Below, piece after piece: positions 45,367 through 57,970 of a stretch of 64,000 nucleotides of DNA. Position 1 is the first letter of the stretch, and the number at the start of each line of letters is the position of its first letter. The stretch is from assembly GCA_032622095.1 (NCBI GenBank), contig CP136066.1:150116224-150180223 (forward strand), given 5' to 3'. Both the position numbers and the translations under genes were made by a program. The notes beneath the pieces are model-generated. The model was not told the DNA's origin, did not search any database, and saw only the letters and a program-made list of their open reading frames with translations. The stretch is from Siphonodentalium dalli. Taxonomy: Eukaryota > Mollusca > Scaphopoda > Gadilida > Siphonodentaliidae.

Positions 45367-48300
45367 GTAGACTAAATTCTAAAATAGTAAAATTGTCTAA
45401 CTCTAAATTACTCTAAATCTGTATTCAAATTCAATGGTAAGAAATCTGTGGATTTAGAGGGCACTAAACTTGTGTTAAATGGAAAAGAGATACATGTCAA
45501 GGGCGGATCCAAGGGGGCACCCCCCCCCTATTTTCGCCAGATCAAGGAATTTTTGCGAGGTGTCATGCCTCATGAGTCATGTTGCCATTTGTATCGGGTG
45601 CCGAAGATTCCGCACTGAATATTGCTAACGTGCATGCAAATACAGCAGTTTACATGTTTTACATGACTCAAACATATAGTTTTTTTTAACTGTGGGTTGA
45701 AAGGACTTCAATTTGGTATTCCACGCGATATGTATAGCCATGCATGATGCAAGGGGCGAATCCAACATCCCGAGATGAAGGCCCGGGGCTATTTTTCGCC
45801 ATGCAGAGCAAACAATTTCTGCGACATTTTGTATCGGATCAGTGTCGGAAAATATCTCGCCCGGTGCCAAGTTTTGGGCGCCCGAAGTTTCAACACTGAA
45901 TATTTCTATCAAAAATAAATATAGCAATTCTAAAAATGGAGTAAAAATTTAGACAATTCCATATACATATATGTAAAGAACAAATGAATGATAAACATGA
46001 GTCGTCTACAGTGCACTCCATAGGTTATACACTGTAGTCCGATCAACGCCCTGCACTGGCGGCAGTATCATTGTAAAGAGATTAATTATCTAAAGGCACA
46101 TATGCCATACTACTATATGGTATACATGTACCGTACACAGTATATTTTCGAATTATTATAGAAATACATTGCTGGTTCGTTTCCAATGGTATATACATGT
46201 ATGCATGGTATTTAAAATTGGTTATATCTTCCATCACATGTTGTGCCACCCTAATTGGAACAAATGTGTGATAACAAGACATCTTCAGGTCACGACAAAT
46301 ACGCATCTGCCATTGCTTAATACAAAGAAGTCTGACACGAACTCGTCCTTCAAAACATCGGTTTCCATGTGTCGTTATCGTCATTAGTCAGTTGTGTGGC
46401 TGAACATATATTTATTCATAACCCAAACATTTACACAACAGATATTAATTTACATACAATATGGATGCAACCAGAATGTAGATGAATTGGGGATTGGAAT
46501 ACTAGTTAATCAGTTCCGTGTCAGATATTTTTTGGTGAAAACTGTGTTTTAATATACTAAGGCCAAAACATAATGAATGCGTGTTTCCCGTAATGAGCCC
46601 CAAAAAAATAGGGGCGGGCGGCAGGCTTTTCATTTTATTTTATTTTTTCATTTTATTTTGTTATGGTCTCGTGTGGGCCATGCCCAACCACCATCAAACA
46701 CCATACAATGACCCAGAGCAACCAACAAATTGGTGATAAAACTGATATATTGAGGGGAAACATATAAAACAGATTTCTATTATCTTTAAAATGCGGGGTA
46801 TTTTGCCACAGCAGTCGTGAATTATGCACATGGGAATCGACCCATGTGCGACCGCTATCGTTGAAAAGAACTTGTTCCCGCATTCGAATTTCGGTTCGAA
46901 TCAACCTCGGAGAACATCCATGTTATAAATAATCCATATCAACACAAACACGTGCTTCCGGTCAGCGAAGAGGAACGATAACTCGTGATCTTCCGGTATA
47001 GCGTCCGGTCGTAATTTGACTTTCAGTTTGAAGAGTGACGATGTGGCTTTGCGAAAAATATATAAAGATATCATTTATCTCGTGAGGCGAATCAGATAAA
47101 ATGGAACCACGTGTCCACAGTTTGGTTAACAGTGCGGTCGGTCGGTTTATATATTGATTTTTAGCTCAACTTACTTTTGTAAGTTTGAGCTATTGCCATG
47201 GCTTGGCGTCCGTCGTCCGTGTGTGCGTGTGTCCGTCAACAATTTCCTTTGGCGCGGGCTACAGGTCGTACCTTTGGTCTGATCTTTATGAAATTTTGCA
47301 TGAATGTTGACATTGACATGTAGATGGGAACGAGTCATTTTGGGGTCATTCGGCCAAAAAACATGGCCGCTGGTGGCCATCTTGGATGTCAAAATTCAAT
47401 CCATTGGCGTGGGCTACAGGTCGTACTGTTCGTCTGATCATCATGAAATTTGTCATGGATGTTAATATTGACATGTAGATGGGAACGAGTCATTTTGGGG
47501 TCGTTCGGCCAAAAAACATGGCCGTCGGCAGCCATCTTGGATTTTACTCTTTGCCTGACTAAATCATTTGGCGCAGGCTACAGGTCATAGTTTTGATCGG
47601 AACTTCATGAAATTTGTCATGGATGTTAACAATGACATGTAGATGGGAACGAGTGATTTTGTGGTTGTTCGGCCAAAAAACATGGCCGCCAGCAGCCATC
47701 TTGGATTTTACTCTTTGCATGTTTATTATCCTTTGGCGCGGGCTACAGGTCGTACCTTTGGTCTGATCTTTATGAAATTTGTCATGAATGTTGACATTGA
47801 CATGTAGATGGGAACGAGTCATTTTGGGGTTATTCGGCCAAAAAACATGGCCGCCAGCAGCCATCGTGGATTTTACTCTTTGCATGACTAAATCCTTTGG
47901 CGCGGGCTACAGGTCGTACCTATGGTCTGATCTTTATGAATTTTGTCATGAATGTTGACATTGACATGTAGATGGGAACGAGTCATTTTGGGGTCATTCG
48001 GCCAAAAAACATGGCCGCTGGTGGCCATTTTGGATTTCAAAATTCAATCCATTGGCGCGGGCTACATGTCGTGCTGTTCGTCTGATCATCATGAAATTTG
48101 TCATGGATGTTAATATTGACATGTAGATGGGAACGAGTGATTTTGGGGTCGTTCAGCCAAAAAACATGGCCGCCAGCAGCCATCTTGGATTTTACTCTTT
48201 GCATGACTAAATTCTTTGGCGCGGGCTACAGGTTGTAGCTTTGGTCAGAACTTCATGAAATTTGTCATGAATGTTAACAATGACATGTAGATGGGAACGA

Positions 48301-51300
48301 GTGATTTTGGGATCGTTCGGCCAAAAAACATGGCCGCCAGCAGCCATCTTGGATTTTACTCTTTCAATGACTAAATCCTTTGGCGCGGGTTACAGGTCGT
48401 ACCTTTGGTCTGACCTTTATGAAATTTGTCATGAATATTGATATTGACATGTATATGGGAACGAGTCATTTTGGGGTCATACGGCCAAAATACATGGCCG
48501 CTGGCAGCCATCTTGGATTTCAAAATTCAATCCATTGGCACGGGCTACAGGTCGTACTGTTTGTCTGATCATCATGATATTTATCATGGATGTTAATATT
48601 AACATGTAGATGGGAACGAGTCATTTTGGGGTCGTTTGGCTAAAAAACATGTCCGCCAGCAGCCATATTGGATTTTACTCTTTGCATGAATAAATCCTTT
48701 GATGCGGGCTACAGGTCGTAGCTTTGGTCGGAACTTCAAGAAATTTGTCATGTATGTTAACAATGACATGTAGATGGGAAACGAGTCATTTTGGGGTCGT
48801 TCAGGCGAAAAACATGGCCGCCAGCAGCCATCTTGGATTTTACTCTTTGCATGACTAAATCCATTGGCACAGGCTACATGTCATACCTTTGATCAGATCA
48901 TTATGAGATTTGTAAAGGCTGTAGATGGGAACAAGTCATTTTGGGGTAATTCGGAAAAAAACATGGCTGCCGGTGGCCATTTTAGAATTTACTCTTTGCA
49001 TCAATAAATCCTTTGGCACACCATAATCACCACATCCCTGATCCGATCATTATGAAACCTGTTATGAATGTTGATATTGACATGTACATCTAGTCTTACT
49101 TAGATATTTCAATTAGCACTTTTCCTATTCCTCCATTTACTGTCGACCATTAAATTATTCCCCTACCTAAGTTGAGCTACAGTGTCATTGACACTTTCAT
49201 TTTTATTTAAACCAATAAAATGAACTTGGGTCTGGGGGTTTTGAAGACGGTCGGGTTACGGGAAACACGCATTAAATTTGTTTTGGCCTAATAAAACGAG
49301 TATGTGATGGTAGTGTGATCGGACCACCCATTTGGCTTGTATTGATGACTTATTTTGCTGGTGTATCATGAAGCTGATAGCTATTAGAAGTAAAACTGAA
49401 AAAATCAGCATGGTTAATGGAGGAATTAAGTGGTTGGATAGATGCATTGTATTACCAGCCGAAACACCTCTATACTAGTACTGTCATGATTTTGCGATTA
49501 TTCATTCTGAATTACAAAATATTCTCCCATGCACCAGCCCAAACCCAAACCATAGGCGACTCGGTGATTCTGGGGCTTATCCATGGGCATGTCCGGTGCG
49601 CCAAAATCACCATGTCGCCCAAATAATTCACATTTGCAGACTTTCAGAAGATAAGTTCACTGTTGAAAGAAGCTTCCATCACTAACCTTCCATAGTATAC
49701 CGTAATTGTACTGAATGTTATTGTCACTCGTTCCATATAGGCCTAATATAAAGCAATATAAAACAGGGTCCAGAACACAGGAAAACCGCGTCGTTTTGAA
49801 TCTAGTATATGCAAAATTTCCCGGGGGACGTCCCGGACCCCCACCTACGAGAAGGTCCCGGACCCCCCTCTCGTGCTCTCTCCCACTCGCAGCTTTGCGG
49901 CTCGGATGATGCAACGCATCATATATATAATAATACATAGCACCCCCCCCCCCCCTTTTCAAATTTACTGGATCCGCCACTGCATGTACAATGAAGATCA
50001 AGTATTTCAAACTAAATTTCTCCGGTTTGGATTGTCGATAAGGTAAATTGGAAATATTAAAGTAGACTTACACAATATATAGTGCAGACGTTCCCCCAAC
50101 TTGGCTCGTCGGTGGATATCACAGGCCGGCTGATGCAGATAGATTATCTTTGCAAGCAAGTCGTTTGTGATCTTGGATCGGCGTGGTATTATCTGAGAAT
50201 ATCTCTCTCCCCGACTTGCGCATGCGCGCTACATCAGGAATTTCCCGAAATCTACTACAATATACAAATTTCGTGAAATCTAAACATAAGATACATGTAA
50301 GATAAGATTTATTGAAGCAAATCACAATACAATGATGTCTGCCATCAATAGTGTACAAAGAATGATTGATGATAATATAATTACATGCATGTTAGAGTTA
50401 TCAATAAATTGTCAAATAACTCACTCACTCATATAAATATATTACATGCATCCTGGAAGAAGATAATCCCTGAATTACTTTGTAGTAGTCTACTAGTAGG
50501 TAGAGATGGGCGGTTGTGAAATTTTGCCTCGGTTTCGGTTTCGGTTGTGGAAAAAGAGCTGAGTCTCGGTTTCGGTTTCGGTTTTTATTAATAAAAATTA
50601 CTAATGTGAACAAAATCTAATTATGCTTCATCATATTACAAAGAAAACACACCAATTGTATCACCATAACTTGTGAGGTACATGTCCTTTTATAATATTA
50701 AATTATGTATCATATTGTTACTATTACATGTATATTGTTAATGTCCATGTCGAGTGGCAGTGCTAGAAAGCAAGTGAGTCTGTGTATTGTGTATGACTGC
50801 AATTCAGCATCATATGATCATAAGTGTGAAATAATATAATGATCATTTATATTGGCATAAAACTAATGTGTGTGACTAGATATATGTGTATAGTTATGAT
50901 TTGAAAAATAAAATTGGAAATAAACAACAAAATGAAAATAAAACATGACTAGAATCTCTCAATCACATTATCTGGCTATATGCCTATTACCTAGGGAACA
51001 TAATATTGTACACACTATAGAGTATACATGCATCCAATACAAGTCACCTGAATGAGTGCTATTTCTCAACAGTTTACCGACAAACGGTATACCGATTCCG
51101 GCATAACATTTTTAATCAACGGCGCACAAATATATTTGACGATTTAACATCCAAACAGTGATAAAAACTAATAGGGAATGCGGGTAACAATCATTGATAC
51201 CTTTTCATATCGTATCCTCGTTATCAAATTCACCTTTCAGAGTATTTGTACGGCCTTAATGATTAAAATAACATGAGAAATAAACTGATTTGTGTTGTGT

Positions 51301-54020
51301 TTACTACGGCGAAAATAGGTGTACACGGAAGCAACGTAATTAATTCGTCGCGTGATTTCACCGTGCGAACTCCTTTCTGCATATATATTACAGGCGGCAC
51401 ACTTATAGATTTCTTATCTTTCTTTGAAAAATATTTCCACACAGGACTCGTTTGTTCGTCGTGTTCTGCCATGATTACAGGAAGTTGTGACAACCGAAAC
51501 TACGGGTTTTTCCAACTTACCACGGTTGTCATTTCCGTTTTTTCCCGACAACCGAAACCGAACTGATTCCACGGTTAACCGCCCATCTCTACTAGTAGGT
51601 TGTCCAAAAGTGCTAAATTATAAGTCTGAATCTGACATCTAATACCGGTATACTCGCAAATTGCTCATATATCTTTATGGGTCGTTTTGGATAAGGCCAA
51701 AGAAAAAAGATACTATGTTTCCGCACATCGACCGACCCTAAAAATAAGCACCAACCCTAATCTTTTTATTGATATTTTGAGAAAAAGCCGAACATTTATA
51801 TAAACATTTTTTTTTTTTTTTTTACTGTTTTTTTTGCCACCAATTATGCACATACAGAATGATGTTCATTAGCAAAGTAAACACATGGTTTCTAACATAT
51901 TCCTGTGTAAAGTGACTGAAAAGTGACAGCTGGAACTCAAAAGTTAAAACTCCAGGTGTGGATTCATGGATTCATGGATTCATAGGCATGATTTTGCGAT
52001 TTTAATGTTCTGACAGCGGATCTCAGGCCTGCTTTAAGCCTTGTTTTGGAACTATCAACAGACATGGTGGGTGTGTATCGGTATATATATATATATATAT
52101 ATAGAGGTTATCATCATACATGGTAGGGTATAGCTACTCTTTCCAAAAACCATGCATGCTAGGTTGGATGTACTAATACATGCACTGGCTGCCTCCAGAC
52201 AATGGGATGTAGTCATCACAATACAAGTACAGGTGTAATGGTGGTATGGGACTATGGGTAAAATTCTCATAAAACGTTAGTGACATAAATTTCATACCAA
52301 TTAATATAGCCAAAATTATGAAAATGCGGTATGTGAATAACAAATCACACACTTAAGCATAAACCTTGTGAGATTGGAAATTTTCAACAATTGAGAAAGT
52401 TTGAGATGTCGGTTGTGAAATTCCAACCTAAGACTTGGGAGTCTGGAGCCCGGTCGGGATGGGACTTGTTGAGCTGGAGGAGGGGGGTGATCAGTAGTGT
52501 ACAGTTGGTAATTTCAAGGTGGATATTCACTGATCTACATACATGAAGCCTCTCTAGCCACATATCCTGTTTAGATCTACTTCTTTTAAAGTGATTATGA
52601 AAAGTTCTGACTGTTGTGGTCTCCAGAGTCCCAGTCTTTGCAGTCTGGTGAGCTACCCCATAGTCATTGACTGTCTTGTTAGAGTAACAGGGTCAGTTTT
52701 CGGAAGATCAAAAATGTCTGGCAAATCATTAGTATATATTAACAGAATAATCCATAGTCCAAAGAAGGGACAGCAATATTAACAACCGAATCATTTGTAA
52801 TGCTCTATTTTTATCAAGCTTTCGGCCCTATCTGGACCTTCCTCAGGACAATATCAAATGTTAAAACACAATCACATGTTGTACGTTTGGCATACTTTCA
52901 CAAAATGTTTTAACATTTGATATTGTCCTGAGGAAGGTCCAGATAGGGCCGAAAGCTTGATAAAAATAGAGCATTACAAATGATTCGGTCATTAGTATAT
53001 ATGTTAAATAAAAGGGGACTCAATCGACCACCTTGCTTTACGCCCCGGTAGGTAAATCCAGGCTCAGAAACAAAGTTTCTTCACAGTAAATTCGGGTTTT
53101 TTGTACATACATGTATGTGTTATTAATTGGTAGAATTTTCCACCAACCCCAAGATTAAGGATTTTTTCAAACAAGCCTTTATGCCAAACAGAATCAACAA
53201 AACAACCAAAAATAGGCTTTTTGTCTCTATATACATATTTGTTAATTATTCAAGTTGCTACTGCTAGACAATTAATGAATTATGAATGATCAGCCATGTG
53301 AAACATGTCTAAATAGCCCAGCTCTACTAAGTTTATACCAAAGTCTAGTTGTACCGTATATGACCAACTGTTCGGAAGTTTGGGGCAACACCTATCACAC
53401 AACTCTGGAGGCTATATTTTTACTCCAGAAAAGAGCAGTGAGAATTTATAATATTGATGATACAGGTAGATTAGCACATATACTAAACCTATTTTTGAAA
53501 AATATCAGCTTCTTAACATATTTGATATTTTCATTCAGCTGCATGTACAAAAGCAATCACAGTACTATGGAATTCTATGGAAAATAGTGAGTGAAGTGAC
53601 CTGACTGTATAATTCAGCATAGTTGAAGACCATCAACAACAATTTCAAAGCATGGTACCGGTATTACATGTGTATCCAACTTTTCAACCCTTATTTTACT
53701 CACTGATGAGTGTTTTCTTTGGAAATGTCCAGAAGAAGTTCAACAACTGTTTGGTTAACTTCTTATCTGAAAATTTCCCAGAAATGAATAGGATTTCATC
53801 CTTCTGCACTTGTATTGACTGTTGGTCTGAGTTTCAGTCATAACAGGATCAGTCTGAGATCTCACTTATTCTTTGCTGTGTACAGTGAAATATCTATTAG
53901 TAGCCCAGACATGTACCAGTAGCTATGTGTCTTATTCTCACTGTGAATTTCCCGTTTCAGGGCACCGGTGAACCTGTTTCAGTATTCGCCTTTGATGTCA
54001 AAGGGAACAGCGAAACTCAG
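45253..54020 (+). CDS. SCYL1: N-terminal kinase-like protein SCYL1, 5' part (exons 1-2)
   Basis: SCYL1 is a catalytically inactive kinase-like scaffold with HEAT repeats that works in COPI/Golgi traffic. Only its first 58 codons are seen. Exon 1 encodes MWSFFSRDPAKDFGYEVGEK and ends WSLHHGKKK; exon 2 encodes GTGEPVSVFAFDVKGNSETQ. These align with the vertebrate N-terminus (MWFFARDPVRDFPFEL... [20 protein letters not shown]). They join in phase 0 over an 8.6-kb intron holding a pearl array, a hAT element and dead retrotransposon pieces. I could not find exon 3 (the RHPNIL region of the pseudokinase domain) before the window edge, so the gene probably continues beyond 64000. Confidence 0.9.
45370..47159 (+). 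other. SCYL1 intron 1, 5' part
   Basis: At 45513-45540 GGGCGGATCCAAGGGGGC and at 45755 'caaggggcgaatccaac' belong to a CAGTGGCGGATCCAG-type element family (a complete right end is at 49968-49982). No additional exon recognised. Confidence 0.45.
47160..49204. mobile_element. Complete pearl-like element (2.0 kb) in SCYL1 intron 1
   Basis: Starts TTAGCTCAACTTAC with a hairpin (AGCTCAACTTAC/GTAAGTTTGAGCT) and a GTCCGTCGTCCGTGTGTG stretch. About 11 monomers of ~160 bp follow. It ends CCTAAGTTGAGCTACAG plus hairpin AGTGTCATTGACACT. The outer TAGCTCAACTTA and TAAGTTGAGCTA are inverted repeats. It gives both arms that are only partly visible in the array at 1-3792. Confidence 0.87.
49205..50492. other. 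SCYL1 intron 1 sequence with CGGATCCA element fragment
   Basis: 49760-49982 ends TGGATCCGCCACTG after a C14 run, with GGGGACGTCCCGGACCCCC arms before it; this is one end of a CAGTGGCGGATCCA-terminated element. 50300-50420 resembles a LINE/SINE 3' tail ('taagataagatttattg'). Confidence 0.5.
50501..51591 (-). mobile_element. BED-type hAT element copy 3, 1091 bp, 8-bp duplication
   Basis: Ends TAGAGATGGGCGGTTGTG and GGTTAACCGCCCATCTCTA; perfect duplication CTAGTAGG (50493-50500, 51592-51599). The BED frame on the minus strand (51263-51493) reads [20 protein letters not shown] and then shifts before the CxxC ligands. It lies in SCYL1 intron 1. Confidence 0.93.
51600..52639. other. SCYL1 intron 1 sequence, nothing recognised
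   Basis: Contains a (TA)9-type run at 52083-52103, a T20 tract near 51810 and a short 'gattcatg' triplication near 51961. No exon supported. Confidence 0.45.
52640..53270 (-). pseudogene. Degraded LINE reverse transcriptase, split by a palindromic insert
   Basis: The minus strand reads CFVDSVWHKGLFEKILNLGV then GVKQGGRLSPLLFNIYTND, and beyond the insert NDLPDIFDLPKTDPVTL. The order is the same as in the intact LINE at 42670-44616 ([18 protein letters not shown] ... SDPVTL), so this is a relative. Several residues of the catalytic motif around VD-SVWH are deleted. Confidence 0.75.
52740..52988. mobile_element. Palindromic insert with hammerhead-like core, 14-bp duplication
   Basis: 84-nt arms (52785-52868 and 52906-52989) are inverted almost without mismatch around a 37-nt loop. 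The 14-bp TCATTAGTATATAT occurs on both sides (52726-52739, 52989-53002), and removing the insert restores the RT frame order. Each arm carries CTGAGGA, a stem GGTCC/GGGCC and GAAA (52928-52954), resembling the catalytic core of hammerhead ribozymes found in Penelope-like elements. There is one extra A before the stem, so activity is not assured. Confidence 0.65.
53282..53500 (+). pseudogene. Non-LTR RT thumb fragment
   Basis: LLSLYQSLVVPYMTNCSEVW followed by GNTYHTTLEAIFLLQKRAVR matches the post-palm region of LINE RTs (LYxSLVxPYxxYCxxVWG...LQKRAVR). Opposite orientation to the neighbouring RT remnant, hence a separate insertion or an inversion. Confidence 0.72.
53961..54020 (+). CDS. SCYL1: SCYL1 coding exon 2
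   Basis: A 60-nt exon after acceptor CCGTTTCAG, ending before donor GTATTT, in phase 0. GTGEPVSVFAFDVKGNSETQ aligns with human [20 protein letters not shown], the glycine loop and first strands of the pseudokinase fold. Confidence 0.9.
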
Positions 54021-56091
54021 GTATTTCTCAACAACAAATGATGCAGTCTGAGTGAAACCCAACCATTCTCCCAGGCCTTAAGATTCGACGAGAATCACTG
54101 AATCAATTCTCGCGAAACTTTTCACTTTTCAGTGCTTTATGACTAGCTTGATTCGGCATTTGATTCTGGCAAAATTAAATGGATTTTAACCACTGCCTCC
54201 ATGCAGGATTCTTATGCAGGTCTGCATGCTTTTAAAAAAATTGATGGCTCTATTCTAAATTTGACTATCATATGCTATACAAATAGTTTTAAGTACAAGA
54301 TTTTTCATTTGAGATGTTGTGCACACAGGGCATGTACATGTCAGAATTTCTTGTGCATGTACATGTATCAATTTTAAGCATGTCAATTCCGAAAACTTTA
54401 TACTCAAATTTACAAAAATAGTTGTTCAAGTTATTATGTTAATTTGCATCACTCATTTCTATTCTGCCCTGCAATATTATTACATTTTTCACCTGCACTT
54501 CTATTTGGCACACAAGAGTAGTATTTAGAAAGGAGAGAATAGGGAGACAGAGTCAAGTAGGTTATTCCAGAGGATGGCAGTTGCATGAAAAAAAAGGAAT
54601 CAGAAATATTTAGGGCCTGTGTGAATGCAGTGTAATGTTCCCTCATGTTGAGACCATATCTCATTTTGATACACCCTTTAAAAAAAAAAAAGGACATATT
54701 ATATTATTGGTCTGTGTGTCCATCTGTCAGAATATAACCAGTTTTCTTTGCCGCATTTATCTGGAGAAGTCGGCTAGGGCCCTGCGAATTGGCTTTTCAT
54801 TTTGTATCTCGAATCGAATCAGCCACTTACAGTGATTCCGAATCACAGCGAATCTCAAATCATATCGTTGCATCAGGCATATCCATAATGAAGATGTAGA
54901 TATTACTTGATTGAGCAGCCATAGGTATCAGTTTGGGGATTTTTTCACATCATAACGATGATAAGTGATCATCAGCATACAATATAAATATTATCTACGA
55001 ATGGATTAAAGGCACATCTAACTGTCTACCCCAGAGAAGTCGGCCCCATTGATGTACCAGATAGGAATTTAATGAAACCTCAATTTGATTGACGATACCA
55101 TTAGTAGGCACCTGCGAATCATAATTGTTTTTATCGAACCTCGATTCATTGTTTTAAGGACAAATTCATTTATATATTAGAGATTACTCACGAGTCTCCC
55201 AGTCCAAAAATTGATAAAATCTTCGCGATCTTTTTGAATCAAATAAAACGTTATGTGTGATTTCACATCAAATTCAATCTCGAACGTTCGCAGGAGTCTA
55301 AACATTGGATGCCAATGTCTTAGAATGACAATTTAGTGTTTATGTAGGCTAATTGTGAAGTCCATGAATTGCATAATGTAGCACGCAAAGTTTTCGTCAC
55401 TGACTGCAGCTCAGTTATAACCACAATTATAGTGCTAGCTTGACTACAATGGAATTTGAAGAACTGAACACTGATTGCTGCTTAATGTGTTAGTACCACT
55501 ACTCCATTTCAAGGCCAAACTTGGTGATTCCCCTGCAGCAGCAAAGTTACAAGTTCGGGAAAAGAAGCTATATACCACATAAATTGAAGTCAAACTACGC
55601 AGGTGCAGGATCAGATTTTCACCTGGCCATGGAAGCTCTACAGAGATAGTGAGATCACCACCAATTAGCCAGATGCTTTAATAGAATGTTCACCAAGATT
55701 TCTGTGCCCATCATTCCCGACTGTGACAATGACACTGGCAGCTACGACACCGTTTAAGTTTTTTAATTAATTGTTAATGTATAGGTCCTATGTTTTATTA
55801 TCATATTTTATTGTATTAATATCTATATATATAAATAAAAAATTACTATAACAAAACAATGTTTCTGTCATTCATGAATTTCTCTGGGATCGACTTCGCA
55901 TGCGGCCGATTTTGTAATGGATCGACTTCTCTTGTATTCACATCGCCACTATATTAAAAAATACATGCAACTGTCTTCTAATTGGCTCCAGCTTAAAGCC
56001 TGCCATGATTTGCAGTTGGCTGACTCTGAGATGATATTTTTTTATAGCAATGGGACACCCAGCTAATTGTTCCAGACTATCAAATGCATAC
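54021..56091. other. Downstream of SCYL1 exon 2, no further exon found
   Basis: 54070-54200 is a repeat related to 36900-37040. 54779-55140 has CCTGCGAATTGGC/CACCTGCGAATCAT-type ends. 55500-55760 is GC-richer with no readable frame. I looked for the SCYL1 RHPNIL segment and did not find it. Confidence 0.45.
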
Positions 56092-56313
56092 GAGCCTGGA
56101 AATAGTGAGTCTGACATTTGCAGAATGAGGTCCCCAGAGGGTGAAATTAGTGATGCTATCCTGCACAGTGGGCTAGCATCTTCAAATTCACCCTCTGAGA
56201 ATCTCATTCTACTTAGACCTCAACTGCTGTGGGAGACCTAGGATCAGATTGATGTTCCCCAGTTGAAGTCGGTGATGTTCACCCATTAGTCACCTTGATT
56301 ATGCATTTTTATG
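56092..56313. mobile_element. CAGAATGAGG-family MITE, truncated
   Basis: CAGAATGAGGTCCCCAGAGG faces GAATCTCATTCT, then 'ggagacctaggatcagattg' and 'ttcacccattagtcacc', where the copy stops. Confidence 0.7.
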
Positions 56314-56324
56314 TTTACCCATAC

Positions 56325-57010
56325 CATAGTATGGTAAACATAGTGTCGTTGCCCGGATTGACCACTCGTTGTTCGTCCGTCTGTCTGTCTGTCTGTCCGT
56401 TTGTCTGTCTGTCCGTAGACACTTTACGAGTAATGCAATAACTCAAATTTTTTTTATCCGATCGAAACCACATTTTGCATATGGGTTTCTCAGCCCAAAG
56501 TACAGATCGAGTTCGAATTTGGGTTTGATCCGAGATTTTGTTACAGAGTTATGGCCCTTTTTCAACTTAGAATTCACGCATTCTGCCATAACTCAAACAT
56601 TTTTTATCTGATTGGAACCAAATTTGGTATGTGAGTTTCACAGCCCAAAATACAGATCGAGTTCGAATATGGGTTTGATCCGATTAATTTTAAAGGAGTT
56701 ACTAGTATGACCCTTTTTCGAAAAAAAATTAAATTTAAAATTTTTTTTTAAATTTATTTTTAACTTTTATATTAATAATAAAAAAATTGTCATTGACATT
56801 GTCATTTGTTTTCATTTAGATATTGATGATTATGATAAAAGTTGATAAAAAGATTTCTAATGTGTCCCTTTAATATTTTGAAATAATTAAAAAAAAAAAA
56901 AAAAATTAAGTTAAAAAAATTTGAAAAACTAACACCATTATAACTCTGCCAAGGGTACCCCGAATCACCACACCAAATTTGATTAAATCGGTCTAAAATC
57001 TTGTGTTATG
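56325..57010. repeat. Tandem-repeat element starting with a TGTTTACC hairpin
   Basis: Starts TGTTTACCCATACCATAGTA with the inverse 'tatggtaaaca', then (GTCT)n/GTCCGT, then units of ~170 bp with 'tttctcagcccaaagtacag' and 'gagttcgaatttgggtttga'. Related to the fragment at 4300-4365. Confidence 0.7.
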
Positions 57011-57555
57011 TACTGGTAAATCTGTTTGGAGCAACATTAAATCCAATTCACCAATTGCCTTTGGACCACTTAGCTATTGATAAGGCTATATTATTTTCTG
57101 ATGTCTCTTATGCCAATGTGCAAATAATCTGATAAAGAAGGCTATGGTATCTTAATTAAAATAAAGATTCAACAATAAACATCACATGATATTAACAGTA
57201 GACTTGGACATCTGTGCTGCAGAGTTATATCTTCAGATGGTCTGATATCATTATAATTGTTATTGGTTTAATAGAGAGGTCAGTGTTCAACATAAACAAT
57301 TCCTGTGATATTTTGACAGCTCTGCTATATAATTGATATTAATGGGTCAGTGGTGAGGTTGCTGATCTGTATACTAGGACACATTATTATTGTAAACTTA
57401 AATTGGACTCTCTTAACCCAAGTATTCCATGTCCAGGTCACACCTACACATTTAACCCATGGGCTTGCTGGCTGTGGCGGTTTAGCATTACAGATCCTGT
57501 ACCAGTGCATTCTCTTATATAAATGCCAGTGACCCATAAATTCCAATAATTTGTG
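57011..57555. other. No gene; MITE scrap at its end
   Basis: 57485-57530 ('gcattacagatcctgtacca', 'gcattctcttatata') is a scrap of the palindromic MITE family. The rest is unassigned. Confidence 0.45.
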
Positions 57556-57691
57556 TTATGTACATTTGTCTATAATAGTACATAACAGTATACTCTATAA
57601 TTCAACACCAAAACTCTCATTTATCCGATCATATTAAATTTTTATCGCCAAGGGATGGGTTAACATCTGCCGATCGTGATCGGCCTCTCGT
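57556..57691 (+). repeat. Dispersed repeat ending in a GATCG hairpin, second copy
   Basis: Counterpart of 4437-4575; ends TGCCGATCGTGATCGGC then CTCTCGTA. It abuts a CAGAATGAGG-family MITE fragment (57695-57897) in its middle, so it interrupted that MITE. Confidence 0.55.
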
Positions 57692-57970
57692 ATCTTCTGC
57701 AAATTAGAGGATATAGAAACTGGACAGAAGGGAAAAAGTAACTAAAAACAATGTTAGTTTGAAAATATGGATTCTTCTCAGAAGATGAGGCCTAAGCAGA
57801 ATGATATCCCCATAGGGTGAATTTGGTAATGCTAGCCGACTAAATTCCTCCTCTGGGGACCTCATTCTGCAAATATCAGACATGCTATATCCAGGGTTCA
57901 CTCAGACTGCAAAAGACATTGATACGGTACATGTATATGTGATAATATATCTGTTCTGTTTATTTCTAAA

